64,000 bases of DNA from Streptomyces sp. NBC_01717. Its GTDB lineage: Bacteria > Actinomycetota > Actinomycetes > Streptomycetales > Streptomycetaceae. Under the pieces are notes generated by a model, which was given only the letters and a program-made list of their open reading frames with translations, was not told the DNA's origin and did no database searches. The DNA is taken from assembly GCF_036248255.1 (NCBI RefSeq), contig NZ_CP109178.1, positions 6,572,001 to 6,636,000 of the forward strand, written 5' to 3'. This document shows, one piece after another, positions 10,428 through 19,180 of this stretch. Both the position numbers and the translations under genes were made by a program. Numbering within the stretch: position 1 is the stretch's first letter; every line of letters starts with the position of its first letter.

Positions 10428-11450
10428 ATGGTGCAGGCGTACAGGGCGGACACCGAGAACGGCAGCGCGGAACCGCAGCGCACCGGATCCCGGTTCCAGG
10501 GCCTGCGCGACAGATGGACCGAGGGCAAGGGCATGTGGCGGCGCGGCATCGTCCTCGCCGTCTGCGCGGTCCTGCTGACCTTCGTGATGATCTTCCACGC
10601 GGAGATCCCGAACACCATCGGCAACCTGGGCAGCCTCTCCGAGACGTTCCTGCCGTGGTTCGGCCTGTTCATTCCCCTGCTGCTGGTCCTGGGGCTGGTG
10701 CGCCGCTCCGCGACCGCGCTGATCGCCCTGCTGCTGCCGGTCGTGGTCTGGCTCAACATCTTCGGCGGGCTGCTCACCGACAAGTCGGGCAGCGGTGGCG
10801 ACCTCACCGTCGCCACCCACAACGTCAACGCGGACAACCCCGACCCGGCGGGCACCGCCCGGCAGGTCGCGGGCTCCGGCGCGGACGTGATCGCCCTGCA
10901 GGAGCTGCCGCCCGGCCAGGTTCCGGCGTACGAGTCGGCGCTCGCCGCCCGCTATCCGTACCACTCGGTCGAGGGGACGGTCGGCCTGTGGAGCAAGTAC
11001 CCGATGAGCGGCACCAGGCCCGTCGACATCAGGATGGGCTGGACCCGGGCGATGCGTTCCACAGTGACGACACCCGAGGGCGAGGTCGCGGTCTATGTGG
11101 CCCACATGCCGTCCGTACGGGTCAAGCTGAACGCCGGATTCACCGCCAGTCAGCGGGACGACAGCGCGGACGCGCTCGGTGAGGCGATCGCCGACGAACA
11201 GCTCGACAGGGTGATCCTGCTCGGCGACCTCAACGGCACCATGAACGACCGCTCGCTGAACGCGGTCACCTCCCAGATGCGGTCCACCCAGGGCGCGGCA
11301 GGAGACGGCTTCGGCTTCAGCTGGCCGGCGGCGTTCCCGATGGCCCGGATCGACCAGATCATGGTCAAGGGCGTCGAGCCGATGTCGTCATGGACGCTTC
11401 CGGCGACGGACAGTGACCACCTGCCGATCGCCGCCCGCGTCGCACTCTGA
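10428..11450 (+). CDS. membrane-anchored endonuclease/exonuclease/phosphatase family protein
   Basis: 340 residues. Three hydrophobic segments occupy about residues 37-110; an extracellular EEP fold follows, with THNVNADNPDP, the catalytic Glu in VIALQELPPGQ, the GDLNGTMND motif and the C-terminal SDHLPI (catalytic His). Members hydrolyse phosphodiester bonds in nucleic acids or lipids; the substrate is unknown. ATG 10428 has GTGAGGA about 8 nt upstream. It stands alone between the TetR gene and a drug exporter. Confidence 0.85.
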   Translation: MVQAYRADTENGSAEPQRTGSRFQGLRDRWTEGKGMWRRGIVLAVCAVLLTFVMIFHAEIPNTIGNLGSLSETFLPWFGLFIPLLLVLGLVRRSATALIALLLPVVVWLNIFGGLLTDKSGSGGDLTVATHNVNADNPDPAGTARQVAGSGADVIALQELPPGQVPAYESALAARYPYHSVEGTVGLWSKYPMSGTRPVDIRMGWTRAMRSTVTTPEGEVAVYVAHMPSVRVKLNAGFTASQRDDSADALGEAIADEQLDRVILLGDLNGTMNDRSLNAVTSQMRSTQGAAGDGFGFSWPAAFPMARIDQIMVKGVEPMSSWTLPATDSDHLPIAARVAL

Positions 11451-11494
11451 CGAAACGGTCCGTTCACCTCGTGGCACAAACCGTCTGAGAGTAT

Positions 11495-11513
11495 TTGTTC
11501 CAATCGGGAACAA
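11495..11513. promoter_or_regulatory. inverted repeat upstream of the Cmx-like exporter
   Basis: TTGTTCC and GGAACAA form a perfect 7-bp inverted repeat around AATCG, 58 nt before the exporter start. A second hairpin (GCCGGC-GAGAGA-GCCGGC, 11520-11537) lies in the same leader. Likely operator plus leader structure; no cognate regulator gene is adjacent. Confidence 0.45.
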
Positions 11514-11570
11514 GGACCTGCCGGCGAGAGAGCCGGCGGGCCGGGATCCCCTGCGGAAAGGTCTCTCCTC

Positions 11571-12788
11571 ATGCCACTGGCTCTTCTAGCGCTGGCCATA
11601 AGCGCCTTTGGCATCGGCACCACGGAGTTCGTGATGATGGGCCTGCTGCCCGAGGTCGCGGACGACCTGGGCACATCCGTGCCCACCGCGGGCTATCTCG
11701 TATCGGCGTACGCGCTCGGCGTCGTCCTCGGCGCCCCACTGCTCACCGCCGTCGGCTCCCGGGTCCCGCGCAAGCGGATGCTCCTGCTGCTGATGGCGCT
11801 GTTCACCCTCGGCAACCTCGCCTCCGCGTTCGCCCCCGGCTTCGGCTGGCTGGTCGCCGGCCGGTTCCTCGCCGGGCTGCCGCACGGCGCGTTCTTCGGC
11901 GTCGGCGCGGTCGTCGCCGCGCGGCTGGTCGGCGAGGGGCGGCAGGCGAGGGCCGTAGCGACGATGTTCCTCGGCCTCACCGTCGCCAACATCGTCGGTG
12001 TACCGGCGGCCACACTGCTCGGCCAGCACCTCGGCTGGCGCGCGACCTTCCTGGTCGTCGGCGTGATCGGGCTCTGCTCGATGGCCGCGCTCGCCCGGCT
12101 CGTTCCGCACATACCGGTCGACGCGCAGCAGGGCCTCGGCCGCGAACTGCGCGCCCTCGGCAACCGGCAGGTGCTGCTCGGCCTGCTCACGGCCGTCCTC
12201 GGCTTCGCCGGGGTCTTCGCCGTCTACTCGTACCTGTCGGCCATGACGACCGAGGCGATGGGCTTCGGCGAGTCCTCGGTGACGCTGGTGCTCGCGCTGT
12301 TCGGTATCGGCATGACACTCGGCGCACTCGCCGCCGGACCCCTGACGGACCGCGCGCTGCGGCCCACGCTGTACGGCTCCCTGACCGCACTTGCGGTGGT
12401 CCTGGTGGTCTTCCCGTTCGCCGTGCAGGTGAAGTGGGCGGCGCTGGTGATGGTCGTCCTGCTCGGCGGGGTCGGGTTCATGACCACGACGCCGCTGCAG
12501 ATGCTCGTCATGAAGAAGGCGAAGGACGCCCCGACGCTGGCCTCCGCCTCCAACCACTCGGCGTTCAACCTCGCCAACGCGGGGGGCGCCTGGCTGGGCG
12601 GCGCGGCGATCGCGGCGGGCTGGGGCTGGACGTCCCCGGCGCTGGTGGGCGCGGTCCTGACGGTGGCGGGCCTGGCAGTGGCGGTCACCGCGGGCGTGCT
12701 GGACCGTGGCGGGCGGGGCGAGTCCCGGGTGGTGACGGGCGCCGGTACGCGGGGTGCGCGGGAAGGGAACCACGCGGACGTGGCCTGA
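11571..12788 (+). CDS. MFS transporter, Cmx/CmrA chloramphenicol-efflux type
   Basis: 405 residues, 12 membrane segments. The N-terminus ALAISAFGIGTTEFVMMGL and the GSRVPRKRMLL loop are characteristic of the DHA1 Cmx/CmrA group that exports chloramphenicol and related drugs in actinomycetes. ATG 11571 has GGAAAGG 9-10 nt upstream. The leader contains an inverted repeat (11495-11513) and a second hairpin, so expression is probably controlled. The cytoplasmic C-terminal tail is Gly/Arg-rich. Real substrate not testable from sequence. Confidence 0.88.
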   Translation: MPLALLALAISAFGIGTTEFVMMGLLPEVADDLGTSVPTAGYLVSAYALGVVLGAPLLTAVGSRVPRKRMLLLLMALFTLGNLASAFAPGFGWLVAGRFLAGLPHGAFFGVGAVVAARLVGEGRQARAVATMFLGLTVANIVGVPAATLLGQHLGWRATFLVVGVIGLCSMAALARLVPHIPVDAQQGLGRELRALGNRQVLLGLLTAVLGFAGVFAVYSYLSAMTTEAMGFGESSVTLVLALFGIGMTLGALAAGPLTDRALRPTLYGSLTALAVVLVVFPFAVQVKWAALVMVVLLGGVGFMTTTPLQMLVMKKAKDAPTLASASNHSAFNLANAGGAWLGGAAIAAGWGWTSPALVGAVLTVAGLAVAVTAGVLDRGGRGESRVVTGAGTRGAREGNHADVA

Positions 12789-12817
12789 GGGCGGCGCTCG
12801 GCCGGGATCAAGCCGTG

Positions 12818-12842
12818 GCCCCATGCCCTTCGGGGCAGGGGC
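12818..12842. terminator. bidirectional TTCG-tetraloop hairpin
   Basis: GCCCC-A-TGCCC, loop TTCG, GGGCA-GGGGC: a 10-bp stem with a single bulged A, placed between the convergent exporter and nadE genes. Confidence 0.75.
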
Positions 12843-12905
12843 TTGGGGACGAAACAGCTGCCGGGACGGCCCGGCTCTCATCGAAACCGGCCCGCCCCGC
12901 CCCGT

Positions 12906-14660
12906 TCACGCCGACTCGCGCCACCGATTCGTGATCGGCAGCCGCCGGTCCTTGCCGAACCCCTTGGCAGAGATCTTCGTACCCGGCGGGTACTGCCGCC
13001 GCTTGTACTCCGCCGTGTCCACCAGCCGCAGCGTCTTCGTCACCAGCGCCTCGTCGAACCCGGCTGCCACGATCGTGTCCAGCCCCAGGTCCCGGTCGAC
13101 GTACATCTCCAGGATCCGGTCCAGTACGTCGTAGTCGGGCAGTGAGTCCGTGTCGACCTGGTCCGGCCGCAGCTCGGCGCTGGGCGGCTTGGTGATGGAG
13201 GCCTCCGGGATCGGCGGCGTCTGGCCGCGTTCCTCCGCGGCCCGGTTGCGCCACTTCGCCAGGCGGAAGATCGACGTCTTGTAGACGTCCTTGATCGGCC
13301 CGTACGCGCCCACGGAGTCCCCGTACAGCGTCGAGTAGCCGACCGCCAGCTCCGACTTGTTGCCCGGCGCCAGGACGATCTGGCCCTCCTGGTTGGAGAC
13401 GGCCATCAGCATCGTGCCGCGCAGGCGTGACTGCAGGTTCTCCTCGGCCAGACCGGTGAGCCCCAACGACTCCATGTACGCGTCGAACATCGGCTCGATC
13501 GGCACGGTGCGGAAGTTCAGCCCGGTGCGCCGCGCCAGTTCCGCCGCGTCGCCCTTGGAGTGGTCCGAGGAGTACTTCGACGGCATCGAGATCCCGTACA
13601 CGTTCTGCGCACCCAGCGCGTCGCACGCGATGGCGGCGACGAGCGCCGAGTCGATCCCGCCGGAGAGCCCGATCAGCACACTGCTGAAACCGTTCTTCGC
13701 GGCGTACGCGCGCAACCCCACGACGAGTGCCGAGTACAGCTCCTCGTCGTCGTCGAGCCGCTCCGCGTAGCCGCCGGTCAGCTCCGCCTCGTACGCCGGG
13801 ACGGGCTTGTCGGAGAGGACCGTATGGTCGATCCGCAGACCGTCGTTGACCACCCCGGACGGCGCCTCGGGCGCGGCGGCCGGCAGGTCCAGGTCGAGAA
13901 CGACGCTTCCCTCGGCGAACTGCGGGGCCCGGGCGATCACCTCGCCGTCCTTGTCGACGACGATCGAGTCGCCGTCGAAGACCAGCTCGTCCTGGCCGCC
14001 GATCATCGCCAGATAGGCGGTGGTGCAGCCGGCCTCCTGGGCCCGCTTGCGGACCAGGGCCAGCCGGGTGTCGTCCTTGTCCCGCTCGTACGGCGAGGCA
14101 TTGATGGACAGCAGCAGCCCGGCCCCGGCGGCCCGGGCGGCCGGCACACGGCCGCCGTCCTGCCAGAGGTCCTCGCAGATCGCGAGCGCCACATCGACAC
14201 CGTGGACCCGCACGACGGGCATCGAGTCGCCCGGCACGAAGTACCGGAACTCGTCGAAGACGCCGTAGTTGGGCAGGTGGTGCTTGGCGAAGCTCAGGGC
14301 GACCTGGCCGCGGTGCAGCACCGCGGCGGCGTTCTGCGGCGCCCCGGCGGGCTGGCCGTAGCGCGGCTGGGCCTTCTCGGAACGGTCGAGATATCCGACC
14401 ACGACCGGCAGCTCTCCGAAGCCCTCCGCGTCGAGACGGGCGGCGAGCGCCCGCAGCGCGCCCCGCGACGCCTCGACGAAGGACGGCCGCAGGGCCAGGT
14501 CCTCGACGGGGTAACCGGTCAGCACCATCTCGGGGAACGCCACCAGGTGGGCGCCCTGTTCGGCGGAGTGCCGGGTCCAGTGGACGATCGCCTCGGCGTT
14601 GCCGGCGAGGTCACCGACGGTCGAGTCGATCTGGTTCAGTGCGAGGCGTAGTTGAGGCAC
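12906..14660 (-). CDS. nadE: glutamine-dependent NAD+ synthetase
   Basis: 584 residues: an N-terminal nitrilase-type glutaminase domain (catalytic Glu44 in FPEMVLTGYP, Lys in SFAKHHLPNYG, Cys in ALAICEDLW) that makes ammonia, joined to a C-terminal ATP pyrophosphatase domain with the P-loop GLSGGIDSALVA and the YGISMPSKYSS loop. It converts nicotinate adenine dinucleotide to NAD+ with glutamine and ATP. The length is normal for the two-domain form. It is transcribed alone, behind the multicopper oxidase gene and its terminator. Confidence 0.96.
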   Translation of the reverse strand: MPQLRLALNQIDSTVGDLAGNAEAIVHWTRHSAEQGAHLVAFPEMVLTGYPVEDLALRPSFVEASRGALRALAARLDAEGFGELPVVVGYLDRSEKAQPRYGQPAGAPQNAAAVLHRGQVALSFAKHHLPNYGVFDEFRYFVPGDSMPVVRVHGVDVALAICEDLWQDGGRVPAARAAGAGLLLSINASPYERDKDDTRLALVRKRAQEAGCTTAYLAMIGGQDELVFDGDSIVVDKDGEVIARAPQFAEGSVVLDLDLPAAAPEAPSGVVNDGLRIDHTVLSDKPVPAYEAELTGGYAERLDDDEELYSALVVGLRAYAAKNGFSSVLIGLSGGIDSALVAAIACDALGAQNVYGISMPSKYSSDHSKGDAAELARRTGLNFRTVPIEPMFDAYMESLGLTGLAEENLQSRLRGTMLMAVSNQEGQIVLAPGNKSELAVGYSTLYGDSVGAYGPIKDVYKTSIFRLAKWRNRAAEERGQTPPIPEASITKPPSAELRPDQVDTDSLPDYDVLDRILEMYVDRDLGLDTIVAAGFDEALVTKTLRLVDTAEYKRRQYPPGTKISAKGFGKDRRLPITNRWRESA

Positions 14661-14695
14661 GCGGCTCAGTCTAATCGTCTTTCTGACGCGATGTG

Positions 14696-14731
14696 CTGGC
14701 GGGCCGCTCCACCGCAGCCGTGGCCCGCCAG
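14696..14731 (-). terminator. hairpin downstream of the multicopper oxidase gene
   Basis: CTGGCGGGCC and GGCCCGCCAG form a perfect 10-bp stem with a 16-nt loop, 8 nt past the oxidase stop and before nadE. Confidence 0.7.
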
Positions 14732-14738
14732 GGCCGGG

Positions 14739-16376
14739 TCAGCGGCGGTAGCCGAGTACCGTCATCATGTTCGCGTTCGAGTGGTAGACGTTGTGGCAGT
14801 GGAGCATCCACAGCCCCGGGTTGTCCGCGTCGAACTCCACGGCCACCGAGCTGTTGGGCAGGACGACCGCCGTGTCCTTGCGCGCCCCGGGAGCCCTGTC
14901 GAGCACCGAACGCGGTCCCGCAGATCCCGCGAGGGCGAACGTGTGCCCGTGCAGGTGGATCGGATGCCACATCTCCGTGATGTTGTAGAACTCCAGCCGG
15001 ACCCGCTCGCCCGCCTTGACCGGATGGCGCCAGTCGGGGTCGTACTTCCTGTGGTCGAAGCCCCAGTCGAACGACCTCATGTTGCCGGTCAGCTTGATCC
15101 GGATCGTCCGGTCGGGCTCCCGGGCGGCCAGTGCCACGGACGTGTGTGCCTTCAGCTCGGAGGCCGACACCAGCTGCCCGTTCAGCTCCTTCGGCCATAC
15201 GGAGGCTTTCGGCGCCGCGCCACCGCCGGTACGGAGCAGGGCCAGTGCCGACATGTTCCTCCCCTCGGCGACCGCCGTCAGCGGGAACACCCCGTCCCCG
15301 GCGGTGACCAGCACGTCGTACCGCTCGCCCATGCCCAGCAGCAGTGCGTCCGTCGTGGTGTGCCGGACCGGGAAGCCGTCCGCGTGCGTGATGGTCATCC
15401 GGTGGCCGCCGAGCGCGACGCGGAAGGGGGTGTCGCCGCCCGCGTTGATGATGCGCACCCGGATCCGGTCGCCGGGCTTCGCGGTGAATGTGGTCGGGTC
15501 CTTCGGGATGCGGCCGTTGATCAGGTAGTGCGGGTAGGCGACATCACTGGCTGCGCCGCGGAGCAGTTCGCTCCTGGCGCCCATCAGCACCCGTGAGGGA
15601 CCGGACCCGGAACCGGGCTTGTCATCGGACCCGGAGGACCCGTGATCCATCCCCTCCATGTCGGCCATGCCGTGGGAGAGCTCTTTGAGCACCGCGTCCG
15701 GTGTGGAACCCTCCACCCCGTCGACCCAGTCGTCGAGCATGACGACCCACTCCTTGTCGTACGACAGGGGCTCCTTGGGGTCCTCGACGATCAGCGGGGC
15801 GTACAGGCCACGGTCCTGCTGCACGCCCACGTGCGGATGGAACCAGTACGTACCCGTCTGTCGCACCGCGAAGCGGTACGCGAACTCCGCGCCCGCCTTG
15901 ACGCCCGGCTGTGTCAGGCCGGGAACGCCGTCCATGTCGTTGCGTACGTGGAGTCCGTGCCAGTGCAGGGTGGTCGGCGTCGGCAGGTGGTTGGCGAGAG
16001 TGACTGCCAGAGTGTCACCCGCGGTGATCCGGATCTCCTTGCCGGGCAGCCGGTCCCCGTACGCCCACGAGGGGACGGTGAGACCGCCGCCCAGATCGAG
16101 GCGGGCCGAAGTGGCGGTGAGGTGGAACTTCCGTACGGGACCGGAGCCCCGCTTGGCCTCGACGGCCGCGACCTCCTCGCCGTTGGGCGAAACGTACTCA
16201 CCGTGGCTCTTCACCGGGGACGACGGCTTCCGGGTCATGTCGTCGTGGTTCATACCGCCGGGGTTCGCGACGGGCTTGTCCACGTCCTTGCCACTGGAGC
16301 AGGCGGCCAGGACTCCCGTTCCGGCCAGGGCGATTCCGGCGCCGAGCACGGCGCGTCGAGTGTGCTGAGTGCGCAT
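14739..16376 (-). CDS. multicopper oxidase, Tat-exported lipoprotein
   Basis: 545 residues. The N-terminus has a twin-arginine signal (TRRAVLGAG) and a lipobox ending at Cys26 (VLAAC). All copper motifs are present: HWHGLHV (about 138-140), WFHPHVG (about 180-182), HPIHLHGH (about 471-478) and HCHNVYHSNANMM (Cys527, His532, axial Met537). Such enzymes oxidise Cu(I) or phenolics with O2 at the cell surface. A Met/His/Asp-rich loop (MADMEGMDHG) lies before the second half, as in CueO-like cuprous oxidases. The neighbours DUF6153, CBS, DUF305 and DUF3105 suggest a copper or envelope-stress role; this is inference. Confidence 0.92.
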   Translation of the reverse strand: MRTQHTRRAVLGAGIALAGTGVLAACSSGKDVDKPVANPGGMNHDDMTRKPSSPVKSHGEYVSPNGEEVAAVEAKRGSGPVRKFHLTATSARLDLGGGLTVPSWAYGDRLPGKEIRITAGDTLAVTLANHLPTPTTLHWHGLHVRNDMDGVPGLTQPGVKAGAEFAYRFAVRQTGTYWFHPHVGVQQDRGLYAPLIVEDPKEPLSYDKEWVVMLDDWVDGVEGSTPDAVLKELSHGMADMEGMDHGSSGSDDKPGSGSGPSRVLMGARSELLRGAASDVAYPHYLINGRIPKDPTTFTAKPGDRIRVRIINAGGDTPFRVALGGHRMTITHADGFPVRHTTTDALLLGMGERYDVLVTAGDGVFPLTAVAEGRNMSALALLRTGGGAAPKASVWPKELNGQLVSASELKAHTSVALAAREPDRTIRIKLTGNMRSFDWGFDHRKYDPDWRHPVKAGERVRLEFYNITEMWHPIHLHGHTFALAGSAGPRSVLDRAPGARKDTAVVLPNSSVAVEFDADNPGLWMLHCHNVYHSNANMMTVLGYRR

Positions 16377-16437
16377 GACTGGCTACACCTCATGGTGTCG
16401 TCGGGGTGCTGGGGAGGGATGCGGAGCGCGCCGCTCC

Positions 16438-16851
16438 TTATATCCGCAGCACCGACGACCTGCCGTGCGCAGTCATTGCGGGTGAGGAAGGGGGCCACAG
16501 GAAGCGCGACAGCGGCGCCCCGGCGGTCCGGAGGAGATGATCCGCTGGCCGCAGCGCCATCAGCCAGACGGCCAGCAGGGTGACACCCCAGGTGCCCAGC
16601 ACCGCGACACAGACCCCTATGGGGGCCATGCCCTCGCCCGTCGTCGCGGGCAGGACGGAGGCGTGCCCGGGCGAAAGTTCAGCCGCAGAGCCTGCCCCGT
16701 GAACCCCGTGAGGCCCGCTGTCCATCGTCACCACGGCGTTCCGGCCGTGGTGTTCCGTCGGATGACCGACGGTATGCATGGTGAAAATCCCGAACAGCAG
16801 CGCAGCGAACAGCAACAACTGTCCGTACGTCGCACTCCACTTCGGGCCCAT
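16438..16851 (-). CDS. DUF6153-like small membrane protein
   Basis: 137 residues with one hydrophobic segment near the N-terminus (about 8-28) and another at about 80-102, separated by a His-rich extracytoplasmic loop (HTVGHPTEHHGR, GPHGVHGAG). It resembles the small actinobacterial DUF6153 proteins often found by copper genes. It lies 61 nt upstream of the multicopper oxidase in the same direction, so co-expression is likely and the histidines may bind metal. ATG 16851 was chosen with a GGGGG stretch upstream; in-frame starts at 16860 and 16887 are possible. Confidence 0.7.
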   Translation of the reverse strand: MGPKWSATYGQLLLFAALLFGIFTMHTVGHPTEHHGRNAVVTMDSGPHGVHGAGSAAELSPGHASVLPATTGEGMAPIGVCVAVLGTWGVTLLAVWLMALRPADHLLRTAGAPLSRFLWPPSSPAMTAHGRSSVLRI

Positions 16852-16932
16852 GTCGAGCACACTACCCCCGCCGGGTATACCCCGCACGGCGGCCCGACCC
16901 CCCGTCGTCCCGGGCGCCGGGCCGCCGGTCGA

Positions 16933-17358
16933 TCAGCTGGTGGCGTACACCTTCTCGACCCAGAGCGCGATCTGGTCCTCGGAGAGGTGCTGTGCCAGAT
17001 CCGCCTCGCTGATCATGCCGATCAGCTTCTTGTTCTCGACCACCGGAAGCCGGCGGATGCGATTGCTCTGCATTTCCTCCAGAACCTGGTCCACGCCGGC
17101 GTCGGCGTCGATCCAGCGAGGCGTGCCGTGAGCGAGATCGCCGGCCGTCACCTTCGACGGATCGTGGCCAACTGCCACGCAGTCGAGCACGATGTCACGG
17201 TCCGTGAGTATGCCGATCATCCGGTCCTGCTCGCCGCTGGCCGAGATGGGCAGGGCACCGACGTGGTGCTCGCGCATCAGCTGGGCGGCCCGGTCGAGCG
17301 TTTCGTGCGCCGGGATCCACTGGGCCCCGGTGTGCATGATGTCCTTGGCGGTGGTCAT
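16933..17358 (-). CDS. CBS-pair domain protein
   Basis: 141 residues made almost entirely of two CBS motifs: AKDIMHTGAQWIPAHETLDR to ILTDRDIVLD, and VTAGDLAHGTPRWIDADAGV to GMISEADLAQHL. CBS pairs bind adenosine nucleotides and act as energy or redox sensors. GGAGGAATCCCC precedes the ATG. Stand-alone forms of this size (HRP1-like) are common in actinobacteria and often respond to hypoxia or redox stress; the partner is unknown. Confidence 0.88.
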   Translation of the reverse strand: MTTAKDIMHTGAQWIPAHETLDRAAQLMREHHVGALPISASGEQDRMIGILTDRDIVLDCVAVGHDPSKVTAGDLAHGTPRWIDADAGVDQVLEEMQSNRIRRLPVVENKKLIGMISEADLAQHLSEDQIALWVEKVYATS

Positions 17359-17462
17359 GGGGATTCCTCCTGGTGCCGGTGGGCATGCCGTTGCGACCCC
17401 GAGAAATCCATCGTCATGCGGCCGTTCGGGTTACGCGACCGCTGTCACCCGTTCGGGCGCAT

Positions 17463-17487
17463 CCCCCGGCGCCACGGGCGCCGGGGG
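17463..17487 (-). terminator. hairpin after the DUF3105-DUF305 operon
   Basis: Perfect 11-bp stem CCCCCGGCGCC / GGCGCCGGGGG with a 3-nt loop, 8 nt past the DUF305 stop. Confidence 0.75.
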
Positions 17488-17495
17488 ACCGGTGA

Positions 17496-18266
17496 CTACC
17501 TGGGCTCGGCCCCGCGCGCCGCCAGCATCTGCGCCATCGCGTCCAGCTCGGACTGCTGGGCCTCGACCATGCCCTGGGCGAGCCGTCTCTCCGCTCCCAC
17601 CGTGCAGAGCTCGGCGCAGCCCCGCGCCATGGCGACGCCGCCCTTGTGGTGGTCGGTCATCAGCTGGAGGTAGAGGATCTCGGCCTGCTTGCCGTCGGCC
17701 TTCCTCAGCCGGTCGAGCTCGGTCCGGGTGGCCATGCCGGGCATCAGAGCCCCGTCGTGCGCCGTGAACCCGCTGCCCGACCCGGCCGTCATGTCACCCA
17801 TGCCGGCCATGCCATCCATACCGGCCATGTCGTGGCCGTCGCCTCCGCTGCGCCCACCGTGCTCATCGTGGGCCGCCATCCACGCCATCGGCTCCTGCCC
17901 GGCGACCGCCACCTTCGGCAGCTCCCACAGATCCAGCCAGCCGAGCAGCATGCCACGCTGGTTGGCCTGCGTGTTGGCGATGTCGTACGCGAAGCGGCGT
18001 ATCTCCTCGTCCTGCGTACGGTCACGCACGATGAAGGACATCTCCACGGCCTGCTGATGGTGGACCGCCATGTCGCGCGCGAAACCGGCGTCGGCAGAAT
18101 CGGTGGCAGGCGCCCGGACCGCCGCCGAGGCGGCTTGCGGCTGCTTCCCGTCCGCCGCGTCGCCCCGTGCCGCGGCGACCGTCGCCACGCCCGCGAAGAG
18201 CAGCGCGAGCGCGACGGCGGAACCCGCCGCCCACTGGGTGCGGCGGGTATCCTGCGCAGCGGTCAC
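17496..18266 (-). CDS. DUF305 family exported protein
   Basis: 256 residues. An N-terminal membrane or signal segment (about 14-34) precedes two DUF305 ferritin-like helical halves, seen as FARDMAVHHQQAVEMS and LQLMTDHHKGGVAMA, each with the H-H pair typical of the family. Between them is a His/Met/Gly-rich loop (HDMAGMDGMAGMGDM) that looks like a metal, probably copper, binding stretch. GTG 18266 overlaps the stop of the DUF3105 gene (GTGA), indicating translational coupling; an ATG eight codons upstream (18290) is the alternative. DUF305 proteins often accompany copper resistance genes. Confidence 0.88.
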   Translation of the reverse strand: MTAAQDTRRTQWAAGSAVALALLFAGVATVAAARGDAADGKQPQAASAAVRAPATDSADAGFARDMAVHHQQAVEMSFIVRDRTQDEEIRRFAYDIANTQANQRGMLLGWLDLWELPKVAVAGQEPMAWMAAHDEHGGRSGGDGHDMAGMDGMAGMGDMTAGSGSGFTAHDGALMPGMATRTELDRLRKADGKQAEILYLQLMTDHHKGGVAMARGCAELCTVGAERRLAQGMVEAQQSELDAMAQMLAARGAEPR

Positions 18267-18940
18267 TGGGCTCCCAGCCCGCCCGTGCACGCGGCACCCG
18301 GCTCAGGTGTCTGTGCGCCCTGCACGAACTTGGCGAAGAACTGGTCCACCCGTCGGTCGGCGGCACTGTCCACGGTGACCTGGTTGCCCCAGGCGCTCAG
18401 CGTGATCGTGCCGGCCTGGTCCTGATACGGACTCATCAGCGTGTACGGCGTCTTCCCGACCCGCTCCGCGAGCGCGGCGACGTCGGCGGCCGACGCCTTG
18501 TCCGTGTACGTCACCCACACCGAACCGTGCTCCAGCGAGTGCACGGCGTTCATATCGGGGATCGCCTTTTCGTATACCTCGCCGTCGCAATTCATCCAAA
18601 CGGGGCTGTGGTCACCCCCGACCGGAGGCTTCATCGGGTACGTCACCGTCGTGGTGACGTGGTTACGGGTCAGCTTCTTCGCGTCCCACGTCTTCAGCCC
18701 CTTGATCGGCTCGGACGCCAGCTTCTCCTTGTCCGTCGCGGCCGCCTTCGCGTCCTGCGCCGCGGCCGCCTGCTTCTTCTCCGCGGCCTCGGACTTGTCC
18801 AGCAGCACGGACGTACCGAAGCCGACCAGACCTGCGACGACGACGATGCTCAGCCCTATGACCAGGACACGGTTGCGGCGGTCGCGCGCCCGGTCGGCGT
18901 TGCGCATCTGCTCTATGCGGGTCCTGCGGTCGAAGCTCAT
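18263..18940 (-). CDS. DUF3105 family membrane-anchored protein
   Basis: 225 residues: basic cytoplasmic N-terminus (RRTRIEQMRNADRARDRRNR), one membrane anchor (about 24-46), an Ala/Lys-rich coiled-coil-like segment, then the DUF3105 domain with VTYPMKPPVGGDHSPVWMNC and HSLEHGSVWVTY. The conserved His and Cys residues suggest a metal or redox function but none is established. It is the first gene of a coupled pair with DUF305, an association I recall from other actinobacteria. Confidence 0.85.
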   Translation of the reverse strand: MSFDRRTRIEQMRNADRARDRRNRVLVIGLSIVVVAGLVGFGTSVLLDKSEAAEKKQAAAAQDAKAAATDKEKLASEPIKGLKTWDAKKLTRNHVTTTVTYPMKPPVGGDHSPVWMNCDGEVYEKAIPDMNAVHSLEHGSVWVTYTDKASAADVAALAERVGKTPYTLMSPYQDQAGTITLSAWGNQVTVDSAADRRVDQFFAKFVQGAQTPEPGAACTGGLGAQ

Positions 18941-19180
18941 GTCGTCAGGTCCTTCTGCGAAGGGGAGGGGGCAGGAACAGGTCAGGAAACGGGTACACGC
19001 GGGGCAGTTGCGAAGCCGCTCCGCCCCTCGGGATCCATGGGCGCAGATCGTAGTGGGTGGCCGAGTGCTCCATGTCACGTCGAGTGCGTAATCTGGGTGA
19101 AATCCCGGGTCGTGATACTGGAGTCTGTCCCCTACCCCGGGCGGTGGTGCACAGACCGTCTGAACTGCAAGGATGTGGCT

